A stretch of 64,000 nucleotides of DNA, taken from contig JAGMUV010000013.1 of NCBI GenBank assembly GCA_020744425.1, positions 186,001 through 250,000 on the forward strand, read 5' to 3'. Under the pieces are notes generated by a model that searched no databases, was not told the DNA's origin, and saw only the letters and a list, made by a program, of their open reading frames with translations. Both the position numbers and the translations under genes were made by a program. The stretch is from Dactylonectria macrodidyma (Eukaryota; Ascomycota; Sordariomycetes; Hypocreales; Nectriaceae). The stretch's first letter is position 1. The number at the start of each line of letters is the position of its first letter. Of this stretch, positions 23,337 to 32,926 are shown one piece after another.

Positions 23337-24332
23337 ATGGCACCCGCAACTCCCACTACCAGCTCTGGCTCCTCCAAGGGCAAGGGACCCGCTACTCAGC
23401 GTAGGGCCCAGGACCCAGACGGAGACCGAGACATGGACTCGTCCGGAGACGAGGATGAAGAGATCATCGCACTTCGTGCTGAGAACCAACGCCTCAGCAA
23501 CGAAATGATCAACATGTCTAAGCTGAACCACGAAGCGCACGAGCACTACGAAGCGCAGTTCGCGGCTCTTCGAACTCAACAGGAGAACCCTGTTCGAGAC
23601 CCGAACGTCGCAAACACCATCGCTGCTCTTGAAGCACGAATCGTGGAGTTGTCTACAGCTCAAACCGCTGCTAGGAACGAACAGCAGCGCCAGGCGGAAC
23701 AATTCACCGGGTTTAACGCACCAGCCCAGCAGGCACGACCTCGTGACGCTGGAGAAACCCTCAAACCGCCAATGCCAACTAAGTTCGACGGTACCCCCAA
23801 GGACCTTCGCGAGCACCTCACGCAGCTCAAATCATACTTCATGTACTACCCTACCATGTTCGCGAACGAAGAACTGAAGGTCAGACATGCAATGAGCCTG
23901 CTCGAAGGAAAGGCCCTACGCGGACTCGAACCAATCTTGAGAGACTTCGTCGAGAACCCCTACGATAGTCGCCGTGTCGAAACCAAGGAGCTCTTTGGGA
24001 ACTTCAGACTGTACGAAGAAAAACTCATCGACACTTACGGCGAATGGGACGAGAAACACGACGCTCTCAAAGCGATCCGGAAACTGGATCAAAAGCGAGC
24101 AATGTCGGAATATCTCACGGAATTTCGATACCACTTGGCCAAGCTCAGTTGGGACGAAGAAACAACAATCGATGAGTTCTACAGAGGAATGAAGGATGAG
24201 GTCAAAGACGAAGTGTCCAAGATCCTGACACTACCCACCACCTTCAACGCTTACGCCAAACTGTGCGTCACCATCGATAATCGACTCTTCGAACGACGAA
24301 TGGAAAAAACGAAACGGCAACGCCAGCAGTAG
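23337..24332 (+). CDS. gag: Gag, N-terminal part (retrotransposon)
   Basis: 331 residues from the ATG of MAPATPTTSSGSSKGK; the frame is open a little further upstream. An acidic, coiled-coil-like segment (residues about 45-110) precedes a capsid-like domain (PPMPTKFDGTPKDLREHLTQ and following), as in Ty3/gypsy Gag. The frame stops just after an A6C run (24304-24310). The capsid-to-nucleocapsid continuation lies in the +1 frame. This is either a one-base length change in the A-run of this copy or a recoding event. Confidence 0.85.
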   Translation: MAPATPTTSSGSSKGKGPATQRRAQDPDGDRDMDSSGDEDEEIIALRAENQRLSNEMINMSKLNHEAHEHYEAQFAALRTQQENPVRDPNVANTIAALEARIVELSTAQTAARNEQQRQAEQFTGFNAPAQQARPRDAGETLKPPMPTKFDGTPKDLREHLTQLKSYFMYYPTMFANEELKVRHAMSLLEGKALRGLEPILRDFVENPYDSRRVETKELFGNFRLYEEKLIDTYGEWDEKHDALKAIRKLDQKRAMSEYLTEFRYHLAKLSWDEETTIDEFYRGMKDEVKDEVSKILTLPTTFNAYAKLCVTIDNRLFERRMEKTKRQRQQ

Positions 24333-25854
24333 CGGCTGGAGAAAGAAGAACTATGCCAACCAGGGGAAACAACGAACCCCCAACACTTCTTACGGTACTG
24401 CAGCAGGACCAATGGAACTCGGAGCGGTGCAGCAACGTCACCAGCAGGGAAAGAAGACGTTCAAATGCTACAACTGCGACGAACCAGGACACCTTTCACG
24501 CGACTGCAAAAAACCAAGGAGGGAAAAGAAACCATTCAAGCCCATCACCACGCCTACCCGCAACATCAATTCAGTCAAGATGCAAAAGGACGACGAACTC
24601 CCAGTCCGATCCATCAACATGACCCGAAGCGGCTTCGACGGAACCTTCAACGGCGCAGCCCCACCGTGGGACTGGATGGAAGACCTGAAATACACCGACA
24701 ACCCCAGAACAAAGGAACTTCTGGAACCAGGAGCGATCAGGCCAGGCACAAACTCAAACCTGACCGGATGGAAGCAAATACGAGAACAGGAGGAAAAGAA
24801 TCCTGACAGACGAGAGCACCGCCTGCGAATAAAGCGAGACAGCTACCACAGGCATAAGGACGAGCATAAGGAGAAAAGGGATCAAAAGAATGGGAAGAAA
24901 CCTGCCAAGCAATGGACAGCCATCCCAGGCACACAAGCCACAGGATACCCACCTATCGCGCCCCGGCCTAACAACGAAAGTCATACCATCGCTATGGTCC
25001 GACAACTCAGGGAGAATCCAACGCAAATGGAAGATTTCGACGACTTCGAGATCCCAGACCGACAACCCGATCACGAATGGACCGACACGAACAGGCCACA
25101 AATGCGACCTGCCATGATGGACAGCGGTGCAACACGCAGCTACTTTCCACGACAAGTTAGCGCAGGACGAGACGTACACCAGGCAAGGGAAGCCGGGTAC
25201 AACATCGAGGACGAAGACATCCTCGCACCAGCAGACGAATACCCGGAATCCGATGATGACCTTCGAAGCATCACTCCGGAAGAACAAGACGCGCTAGTAC
25301 GCGTGATGGAAGACGTCCAAATCGAACAGTTCGCCAGGGAAACACAGGACCCTACGGAAGAAGCGGACATATACATCCGAGCTCTACATCGGAACGACGG
25401 ACGAAATCCACGAAACCCAACCGAACGACGACTCAGGGGAGACGACCCTCGAGTACACTGGGAACACCGGAAACACAAGGAAATCTCATGGGCTTCGTGC
25501 ATCTACCAACAATGCACCACGCACCTCGCGGAGAAGCTCAAGCAAGACTGTTTCCCGGTACGAGTAAATGGTCAACCAGTGATGAAACCCTACGAGGTAG
25601 AAGATATGGAAGACTACCGAGTAAGGAAATGGTACGAAAACCTAGGGATCGCACAACTCATGGAGTACGATGAGGATTACCCTACGAAGTGTCAACACCT
25701 CGATGCCAAATTCACCGATTGCCAACGACCCGAATGCCAGATACATGTATACGACAAGGTCAATGCGTGGCACGAGCACAATCGCAGACCGACATTTCGA
25801 CCCTCACGAGACGGAACAACGGAGAATACAAAAAACTCCCGACGCCATCTGTAA
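24304..25854 (+). CDS. Gag C-terminal part with CCHC zinc knuckle and acidic region (retrotransposon ORF2)
   Basis: About 517 codons in the +1 frame relative to upstream Gag, with no obvious own start near the junction; the first ATG is at 24412. CYNCDEPGHLSRDC is a classical nucleocapsid knuckle that binds genomic RNA. A Lys/Arg-rich stretch, an acidic stretch and a second Cys/His cluster (about 25690-25780) follow. An MDSGATRSY sequence near 25121 resembles an aspartic protease active site, but a better candidate lies in pol. The frame ends at TAA 25852-25854, only 16 nt after a slippery heptamer. Confidence 0.75.
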   Translation, partial: KKRNGNASSSGWRKKNYANQGKQRTPNTSYGTAAGPMELGAVQQRHQQGKKTFKCYNCDEPGHLSRDCKKPRREKKPFKPITTPTRNINSVKMQKDDELPVRSINMTRSGFDGTFNGAAPPWDWMEDLKYTDNPRTKELLEPGAIRPGTNSNLTGWKQIREQEEKNPDRREHRLRIKRDSYHRHKDEHKEKRDQKNGKKPAKQWTAIPGTQATGYPPIAPRPNNESHTIAMVRQLRENPTQMEDFDDFEIPDRQPDHEWTDTNRPQMRPAMMDSGATRSYFPRQVSAGRDVHQAREAGYNIEDEDILAPADEYPESDDDLRSITPEEQDALVRVMEDVQIEQFARETQDPTEEADIYIRALHRNDGRNPRNPTERRLRGDDPRVHWEHRKHKEISWASCIYQQCTTHLAEKLKQDCFPVRVNGQPVMKPYEVEDMEDYRVRKWYENLGIAQLMEYDEDYPTKCQHLDAKFTDCQRPECQIHVYDKVNAWHEHNRRPTFRPSRDGTTENTKNSRRHL

Positions 25855-25867
25855 CAGAGCAACAGAT
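25830..25867 (+). promoter_or_regulatory. Predicted -1 ribosomal frameshift signal, gag-pol
   Basis: The heptamer A AAA AAC (25830-25836) is in the exact zero-frame phase for tandem -1 slippage from ORF2 into pol. A 10-nt spacer leads to ATCTGT (25847-25852), which can pair with ACAGAT (25862-25867) across a 9-nt loop. The ORF2 stop lies at the stem base. Heptamer and phase are seen directly; use is inference. Confidence 0.7.
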
Positions 25868-28800
25868 AGGCACAGAGCTAGGGGAAGCGGAACCCCTCGA
25901 AACAAGAGCTCTATGTGCGACCAAAAGCGCACAAACGACAAAACGGTACCTAGAAATACAGGTACGAATCAAGGGAAACTGGCTGCCCGCCTTGGTAGAC
26001 AGCGGCGCAGAATTCAATTACATCCACCCCGCAGTGGTGAATACATTGAAACTTCCATGGAAGGACAAAGCAAATCCGTACAGAGTACAAAACCTCGAAG
26101 GATCCCCGTTCGCTTACGACAGCGGAAGAATAACCAAAGAGCTTGATCATCTCAAGGTTTTCGTTGAAGGACGAAACGAAGGAATCTCGTTCGATGTTAT
26201 ACCTGTTGCGCACCACGCTTTGGTTCTAGGGTACCCATGGTTGAAACGAGTTAACCCAATGATAAACTGGAGGACTGGCCAAGTGAACTTCGACGACGTC
26301 GATGATCACTCCTCTTGGGAATCAGATTCAGACGACGACACGAGATCTCAAACTTCGACTGACCACGGCACCAGCGAAGTATCGGCGAAAGAAACGACAG
26401 AAACTTTCCCACCCCGAGGCACGAAATACAAACACCGCAAAGCCCGACGAAGCAAGACACGCCGCACCATCGCCTTTGTACGAAGTCAACTGACAAAACT
26501 CGACAAAGACCTTGCAGAAATGAAGAAACAATCGGAAGCAGACGACAGGCTGAAAAACATACCACCTGCTTACCGCATCTATGAGAAACTGTTTGCCGAA
26601 GAACTGGAAACAGGTCTACCCGAACACAGTGAATGGGACCACGACATTGTGTTGAAAGACGGAACTTCACCCAAGTTCTTCAAACTTTACAACCTCAACG
26701 AAGTTCAGCTTCAAGCGCTAAAGGAATACCTCGAAGAAATGCTACGAAAAGGATACATCAGGATATCAAAATCCTCCGCAGGTTACCCTGTCATGTTCGT
26801 TCCCAAGAAGAACGGCAAACTCCGACTAGTTGTGGATTTCCGACAGTTGAACGCCATCACGAACAAAGACCGAACACCGTTACCCCTGATTACCGAACTG
26901 AGGGATCGCCTTCACGGTAAGAAGTGGTTTACGGCGCTCGACCTAAAAGGCGCTTACAACTTGGTCCGCATCAAGCCTGGAGACGAATGGAAGACAGCGT
27001 TTCGAACCAAGTTTGGATTGTTCGAATACCTGGTAATGCCTTTCGGACTCACAAACGCACCGGCGACCTTCCAACGGATGATCACCAACGTTTTGAGAGA
27101 ACACCTCGACATTTTCGTCGTATGCTATCTAGACGACATCCTGATCTTCTCCGACACGGAAGAAGAGCACACGGAACACGTCCACAAGGTGTTGCAAAAG
27201 CTGCAAGACGCAAAACTACTCGTTGAACCAGAGAAGAGTAAGTTCCACGCACAGGAAGTGGACTTCCTCGGACATACCATCCGACCAAACGAGATCCGAA
27301 TGGACAAAAAGAAAATCGAAGCTGTCAAGGATTGGCCGAGACCTGACAAGAGTGTCAAGGAAGTACAGAGCTTCCTAGGATTCGCCAATTACTACCGAAG
27401 GTTCATTCGCGGATTCAGCAAAATCGCGAAACCCTTGACAGAACTCACGAAGAAAGAAGTAGAATTCAGATGGAACCCAAAGGCCCAGAAAGCCTTCAAC
27501 GACTTGAAACAAGCCATCCTCAGTGAACCCGTTTTGGCAACCTTTGACCCAAAACGACCGATCGAATTGGAAACCGACGCTTCCAACTTCGCCCTGGGAG
27601 CCCAGATTGGACAACGGGACGACGAAGGAAACCTACACCCGATCGCGTTCTACTCATGCACACTGAAGGGAGCTGAACTCAACTACCCCATCTACGACAA
27701 GGAATTCTTGGCGATAGTCAATTCTTTCAAAGAATTCCGACACTACCTCTTAGGAAGCGAACACCAGGTCACCGTGTACACGGACCACAAGAACATTTCA
27801 CACTTCGCTACCACCCAAGAGCTCAGTGGAAGGCAACTTCGCTACGCGGAGTACCTATCAGAATTTGACTACGTCATCATCCACAAGAAAGGCTCAGAAA
27901 ACGGACGAGCCGACGCGATAAGTAGACGACCCGACTTCGAAATAGACATACCCAAGGTCAACGAACAGGTATTGACCTACACCCCCGAAGGACATCTGAA
28001 GCAGAAGTACATTGCGGCAGTAAGCGAGTCCAGGCTACCGGAGGACTTGCTGGAACGACTACAGACGCCCGAACAAAGCTTCGAACAATGGATACACGAC
28101 ATTCAACCAGCCCCGAGAGAACTACTGTGGCAGGAAGGAAAAGCAGTCTTGACAGGATCACAAGGATCCCAAGCAATCGCTTACTTCCATCAGGGCAACC
28201 ACCACGGGAACCCTTGGACCCTAGCCAAGAAACTCAGCCAGTATTTCCACGGCGACCTCACATCAGCATGCATCAGTCACATGGGACAATGCAATCGATG
28301 CCCCCACGATCTCATCGACCAACACGCAAAGGAGTGCTGGGAGATAGGCGATCACCGAAACTGCGAACCCAACAAGGTACGAAAGAAACTCAAATGGGTC
28401 GACGAACTCGACAAAACAGTCCAAGTCGCAGCAACAGTGTCCCAAGAAACACTTCACGAACGAATACGGGAATACAATCAGACATACGAGATGGACAGAG
28501 TAACAGGAGCACCCTGCCCAATTCCCGAATCACAACTCGAACCACGGAGGCTACGAGTTCCCCCGGAATTACAGAAACCGCTAGTACGAGATATGCATGT
28601 ACATCTCCTACACGGACACCAAGGAATCAACAAAACCCTTAAACGAGTCAAAACGACATACACTTTTCCTAGAATGAAGAAAATCGTCACGGAAGTCATC
28701 AAGGAATGCTTACCATGCGATAAAACAAAGGCACGACGCCACAAACCATATGGAGAGCTACAACCCCTACCAGTCGCTGAGCGACCATGGGACTCCATCA

Positions 28801-29879
28801 CTATGGATTTCATTACGAAGTTACCCCTGTCAGAAGACCCAGCGAATGGTACCTTCTATGACAGCATTCTTGTCATCGTGGACAGACTCACGAAATTTTC
28901 CTATTTTATACCTTATCACGAATCAACGGATGCCGAACAATTCGCCTACCTGTTCCTACGGAACATCGTCAGCGTACACGGCTTACCAACGGAGATCCTA
29001 AGCGACAGAGGACCCCCGTTTGCATCCAAATTCTGGCAAGCCTTGATGGCCCAGATGGGATTGAATCACCGCCTTACAACGGCATTCCGACCACAGGTCG
29101 ATGGACAGACGGAACGCACAAATCAGATACTCGAGCAGTATCTTCGATGCTACATCAACTACGAACAAAACGATTGGGTAGAAAAGTTACCAACGGCACA
29201 GCTAAGTTACAATACTTCGGTACATGAAAGCACCAAGCTCACGCCATCCTACGCCAATTTCGGATTCACACCTGACGCGTACCACACGCCACGCGACGGA
29301 ATCATCAACCCGAAAGCAATCCTGACGTCAGACAAGTTGAAGAATCTCCACGAAGAAATGAAAACCGAACTCGAATTTGTACGAAACCAAATGAAAAAAT
29401 ATTACGACCAGAAAAGGCTGGAGGGACCATCCTTCTCGGAAGGGGACATGGTCCTGTTAGCAACAAAAAATCTCACAACGGACAGACCAAGCAAAAAACT
29501 CGACTACAAATTCATCGGCCCCTACAAGGTTCTGGAGAAAATCTCAAAAAACAACTACAGGTTAGACCTACCACCAAAGGTCAAGGTACACCCCGTTTTC
29601 CACGTATCACTACTGGAACCTACGAAAGGAACCATCATGGTCAACAACGGCTACAACCACGAACCGGAAGTCGAATCACCAGAAGAGTACCACGTCGAAG
29701 AAATCCGCGACATGAAGAGAATCGACGGTAAAACAATGTACCTCATAAAGTGGAAAGACTACCCTGAAAGCGAAACATCGTGGCAACCACCGGAAAACCT
29801 CATCCACGCGCAACGTCTACTGAAGACGTTCCATGCGCAACGCCGGAAGATGAAGAAGCAGCACCAAAATCAAACATAG
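25836..29879 (+). CDS. pol: Pol polyprotein: protease, reverse transcriptase, RNase H, integrase, chromodomain
   Basis: 1,347 residues if entered by the -1 shift; the frame also has an ATG at 25689. Order: protease with LVDSGAEFNYI; reverse transcriptase with VPKKNGKLRLVVDFRQLN, LDLKGAYN, MPFGLTNAPATFQ and the catalytic YLDD; RNase H with ETDASNFALGA and TDHKN; integrase with the HHCC zinc region (HLLHGHQG ... CLPCDKTK) and catalytic D, D and E seen in WDSITMDF, LSDRGPPF and QTERTN; and a chromodomain near the end (YHVEEI, YLIKWKDY, ETSWQPPENL). The chromodomain of such elements reads histone marks and directs insertion to heterochromatin, which fits its position inside an older decayed element. 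No internal stop was seen, so the copy may be able to encode its enzymes. Confidence 0.95.
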   Translation, partial: LPTPSVTEQQIGTELGEAEPLETRALCATKSAQTTKRYLEIQVRIKGNWLPALVDSGAEFNYIHPAVVNTLKLPWKDKANPYRVQNLEGSPFAYDSGRITKELDHLKVFVEGRNEGISFDVIPVAHHALVLGYPWLKRVNPMINWRTGQVNFDDVDDHSSWESDSDDDTRSQTSTDHGTSEVSAKETTETFPPRGTKYKHRKARRSKTRRTIAFVRSQLTKLDKDLAEMKKQSEADDRLKNIPPAYRIYEKLFAEELETGLPEHSEWDHDIVLKDGTSPKFFKLYNLNEVQLQALKEYLEEMLRKGYIRISKSSAGYPVMFVPKKNGKLRLVVDFRQLNAITNKDRTPLPLITELRDRLHGKKWFTALDLKGAYNLVRIKPGDEWKTAFRTKFGLFEYLVMPFGLTNAPATFQRMITNVLREHLDIFVVCYLDDILIFSDTEEEHTEHVHKVLQKLQDAKLLVEPEKSKFHAQEVDFLGHTIRPNEIRMDKKKIEAVKDWPRPDKSVKEVQSFLGFANYYRRFIRGFSKIAKPLTELTKKEVEFRWNPKAQKAFNDLKQAILSEPVLATFDPKRPIELETDASNFALGAQIGQRDDEGNLHPIAFYSCTLKGAELNYPIYDKEFLAIVNSFKEFRHYLLGSEHQVTVYTDHKNISHFATTQELSGRQLRYAEYLSEFDYVIIHKKGSENGRADAISRRPDFEIDIPKVNEQVLTYTPEGHLKQKYIAAVSESRLPEDLLERLQTPEQSFEQWIHDIQPAPRELLWQEGKAVLTGSQGSQAIAYFHQGNHHGNPWTLAKKLSQYFHGDLTSACISHMGQCNRCPHDLIDQHAKECWEIGDHRNCEPNKVRKKLKWVDELDKTVQVAATVSQETLHERIREYNQTYEMDRVTGAPCPIPESQLEPRRLRVPPELQKPLVRDMHVHLLHGHQGINKTLKRVKTTYTFPRMKKIVTEVIKECLPCDKTKARRHKPYGELQPLPVAERPWDSITMDFITKLPLSEDPANGTFYDSILVIVDRLTKFSYFIPYHESTDAEQFAYLFLRNIVSVHGLPTEILSDRGPPFASKFWQALMAQMGLNHRLTTAFRPQVDGQTERTNQILEQYLRCYINYEQNDWVEKLPTAQLSYNTSVHESTKLTPSYANFGFTPDAYHTPRDGIINPKAILTSDKLKNLHEEMKTELEFVRNQMKKYYDQKRLEGPSFSEGDMVLLATKNLTTDRPSKKLDYKFIGPYKVLEKISKNNYRLDLPPKVKVHPVFHVSLLEPTKGTIMVNNGYNHEPEVESPEEYHVEEIRDMKRIDGKTMYLIKWKDYPESETSWQPPENLIHAQRLLKTFHAQRRKMKKQHQNQT

Positions 29880-30404
29880 TGGACCAATCGATCGCATCCA
29901 CCCCACCATGGGCCTGAACCTCGATGACCGCATCAGCCTCTTGGCGCTCCGCCTCATCCAACTCGTCCAGGGAACGAAGCCCCCGACGCACCATCTCCAC
30001 GCCTCTCTCTTGAAGCTGTTTTCGTTGACGACGAAGCCGCATCAGACGAGACAAACGCTCATTCATTTGCTGTTGCAATTCTATCAACTCCTCTTCCGCT
30101 TGTTCCTCCTCGGACTCTAAACGGCGCTTTTCAGCCGTCAGACGGGAAGCTGCCCGGTCAACACAAAAACACAAAATTTGTCAAGCAGGAACAGACACTC
30201 ACATACGGAGATCGACTCCCCCGAGCCGTCACAAGAACGTCCGCGACGAACGCACTCAGAACAGCGGGAAATGCCCTCGAGCATTTTGCACTTCAACTTC
30301 CGTTGAGCGCAATTTGAGCACTCGATAACCTCGGAGCCCATTTCTTCAATAAGTTCGTAGAGACGATGACGACGCGCGGCGGATTGCGATTTCACCTTCG
30401 ACAT
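29800..30404 (-). CDS. Antisense gene inside the retrotransposon: Zn2Cys6-like cluster plus coiled-coil protein
   Basis: Minus-strand exons 30203-30404 and 29800-30149 with a 53-bp intron (GTGAGT...GGGCAG) join in phase to 183 residues from an ATG starting MSKVKSQSAARRHRLYEL. Exon 1 encodes six cysteines spaced CX2CX6CX8CX2CX6C (CSNCAQRKLKC then CSECVRRGRSC), the spacing of fungal Zn2Cys6 DNA-binding clusters. Exon 2 is a strongly charged Glu/Arg/Leu coiled coil (RRLESEEEQAEEELIELQQQ). The 3' end overlaps pol by 80 bp on the opposite strand. Similar Cys-rich hypothetical proteins occur widely in fungal genomes by my recollection. A nucleic-acid-binding role is inference. Confidence 0.6.
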
Positions 30405-30518
30405 GCTGTCAGCATTACGGAAAAATAATTACAGGGGAAGGTTGGACAAACCAGGGAGAAACTTGGGACGGCCGACTTGTAGGCCTTGGGGACAAGGACC
30501 AACGGAGGGGAGACATCG

Positions 30519-30954
30519 TGTCACGACCCGTGCAACGTAGACGCCTGACGTCACGTGGCCCCCACAAATTTCTCACCAATTACGAGCGATCACAGCGAAC
30601 TGTGGAGCGATCACCGCGATCACTCCCGTGATCACCGTGATCACTTCTGTGATCACTGCGATCACCCCTGTAACTAAGGTGATCGAACCTCATACTACAT
30701 AGTATATAAACCCGAGGAACTGGCTGTCACTAGGACACCAGCTCCTCAGCTATCAATACAACTTGGTTACCTCAATCTACTCTGACTGCTACGCATCATC
30801 GTACATTGACTATTACCTAACGTAACACTACGACTACCGCTCAGTAAGTGTGACCTAACCGTTCTGCTAACATAGACCCTGGTCTATCCCTTAGGAACCC
30901 TTTCCGAGCTACCCTATACCACGTACAGGTTAGCCTGGGAACACGACCGTTACA
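30519..30954 (+). repeat. 3' LTR
   Basis: Same length as the 5' LTR with no difference found on reading. It is preceded by a short purine run (about 30504-30513, GGAGGGGAGA) that may be the polypurine tract priming plus-strand DNA. Confidence 0.95.
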
Positions 30955-31068
30955 CAGGGTATGAGATCTATGCATGCTATGCTATAGAAATGTTATTAGT
31001 TAGATGACCAAATTCCTCACCGCTCTTTGCCTTATTTTTTAGCCTTTATCTTTAATAATAATATGAAA

Positions 31069-32829
31069 ATGCCTAGGCCAAGACTTCGATAGAAATATAC
31101 AGAAGACGACATAGCGGAGGCTATATTGGATATTACTAATAATAGCTTTCCACCCCCTTAGGCAGCCTAGAGATAAGAAGTGCCCCAAAGGACTCTGATT
31201 GACAGACTTAATAGCCATAGGGCCGTAAAAGAGTAGATTCACCCTCATCAACGCTTATCCAAGAGTCAAGAGGATAGGTTAGCTACTTAAATACTCTACT
31301 AAGAGTCTTTAGGCTATGCTCCATCTTACAGTCAGATTCGCGCTTATATTATAGGCTTATTAAGATAGTATAGCGAACATTCTAAGTTAGAATATAACTA
31401 AGTAATTAAGTTTATTAATCGCTACTTAGACTTAAAGACTAAGATAAGTAAATATTAAGAAGCTAAAAGGTTTAACTCTTTTGCGCTTAAAGCGGTTTAT
31501 TAGTACTTTAATATCAAAGAGGGCCAGTATAGCTAGATCAAGCCTAAAAATACCATCAACATTAATAAAGGGGGTATTATAACTAGTTTCAGTAAGAATA
31601 TGCCTCTATTCCTTATTAGTACTTAAAATTAACTAACTAATCCTTTTTATTTAAGCTTAGATAGTCTGATTATTAAAAGCGCAGACCCAAAGCAGAAGGC
31701 ATTTCTTAAAGGACTATAAACTCAAAATTAGACTTTATTTATCAAAGCTATTACTACTAATGGCCGCGCTTTAACTCCTAGCATAATATTCAAGGGGAAA
31801 TAACTACAGAAACAGTGGTTTCTTAAGGAGTTCAAGCAGATAGCAGACTGATATTATATAATATTGCCTAATGGGTAGACTAATGACCATATTAGCATTG
31901 AATAGCTTAAGAGAGTCTATCTGCCCTAGACCACGCCTGCTGACGACTCTAACGCCAGATTGATCATTTTAGATAGTCATAAGAGCCATATAACAGTATA
32001 TTCTTCCTTTTCTCTACCTTAAGATCAATACTAAGTAATATAAAGATGAATAGATAGCTACGTACTTTTTAAATAACGTTTATTACTACTATCTACTAGC
32101 ACACTGCTCTTACAGACTCTAACCACTAGATAATAGAGTATTCAATACTTCAAAAGCTGCATATTGACAAGAGTTGGAAAAGTTCGCCTCATTAACTGAT
32201 TCCATTCTAATAAATAAGGTCAATTTCATTAAGGCCTACGCTAAGGCTTGCTGAGTTAGAATGACTAAGAAGAACATACTATTAGGCTAGAGGGTCACTA
32301 ATAACTAGCTAATTTCGCATTCTAAAGCACTATAACACCTTAAAATCTAAGAAGATAGGCTAAATAGTAGCCTAAAAGCGACTCCTGAACCCAGGCCGTA
32401 TTTTAACTCAGACGATATACTATAGACAAGCCATCAAATTCATAATCTTAGGCTAAATAAAACACCAAAGACGTAAAGACAGTATAACATAATAGCTAAG
32501 GGCTTTAAGGCTTAATAGCAGACAGTAGTAGCGCATACGCTAAGGATTGCTAGCCTAGAGGAAGAATTGGCTTGCCTGAAGAGAGAGAAGAAGAGGAAGG
32601 CAGTACTAAATCCTAATAAACGTTTCATAACTCTTAGGGAGACCCTAGCTAATAGAGAAGCCATACTAGAAGGGGAGACTTAAAATATGCCTATTAGGGT
32701 AGAATCTGTCTGTTCAAGCGAGCAGGAGTCAGAATCAGAGGCTGGCTCGGTCATAGAAGTCAGTAAGGAAACCACACCCCACCAACCCACCAGGCGGTCA
32801 GGGCAGCTAGTGAAAAAACTTAGGGCATA
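31069..32829 (+). pseudogene. Degenerate pogo/Fot-type transposase
   Basis: A reading frame beginning MPRPRLR followed by a stop, with many TAG/TAA codons where CAG/CAA would be expected. Recognisable pieces include YTEDDIAEAILDI (psq-type helix-turn-helix), VPQRTLIDRLNSHRAVK and RLSKSQEDRLA near the 5' end (the CENP-B-like DNA-binding part), FIKAITTNGRALTPSIIF, and ILDSHKSH at 31966-31989, the region of the second catalytic Asp in pogo transposases. Basic and Glu-rich text follows near the 3' end. Stops throughout make it non-functional; the changes match C-to-T mutation in CpA context. Confidence 0.85.
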
Positions 32830-32926
32830 ATAGAGAAATCTACTTATCATTTATAAAACGAAAAATTTCACACATTTCTATCAATTTGGTCAAATTCTGT
32901 GTAAGTAAAGTTATTGATTTTTAGTG

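Larger units (their letters stand above)
22841..30954 (+). mobile_element. Young Ty3/gypsy chromovirus-type LTR retrotransposon
   Basis: 8,114 bp bounded by two 436-bp LTRs that start TGTCACGACC and end CCGTTACA. It is flanked by the 5-bp target duplication CAGGG (22836-22840 and 30955-30959) and inserted inside the pogo-like element. The internal region encodes Gag with a CCHC knuckle, then protease, reverse transcriptase, RNase H, integrase and a C-terminal chromodomain, the chromovirus order. A spliced antisense gene lies between pol and the 3' LTR. By eye the LTRs are identical and the large frames are open, so insertion is recent and later than the decay of its host element. Confidence 0.95.

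Noticed and set aside
24120..24335. Reading the Gag junction as a -1 shift
   Set aside because: The AAAAAAC run at 24304 is in the wrong phase for tandem -1 slippage. The downstream Gag text is in the +1 frame.
24754..25287. Minus-strand 177-codon frame inside the retrotransposon
   Set aside because: It is antisense to ORF2, has skewed composition caused by the coding strand, and no motif or splice partner.
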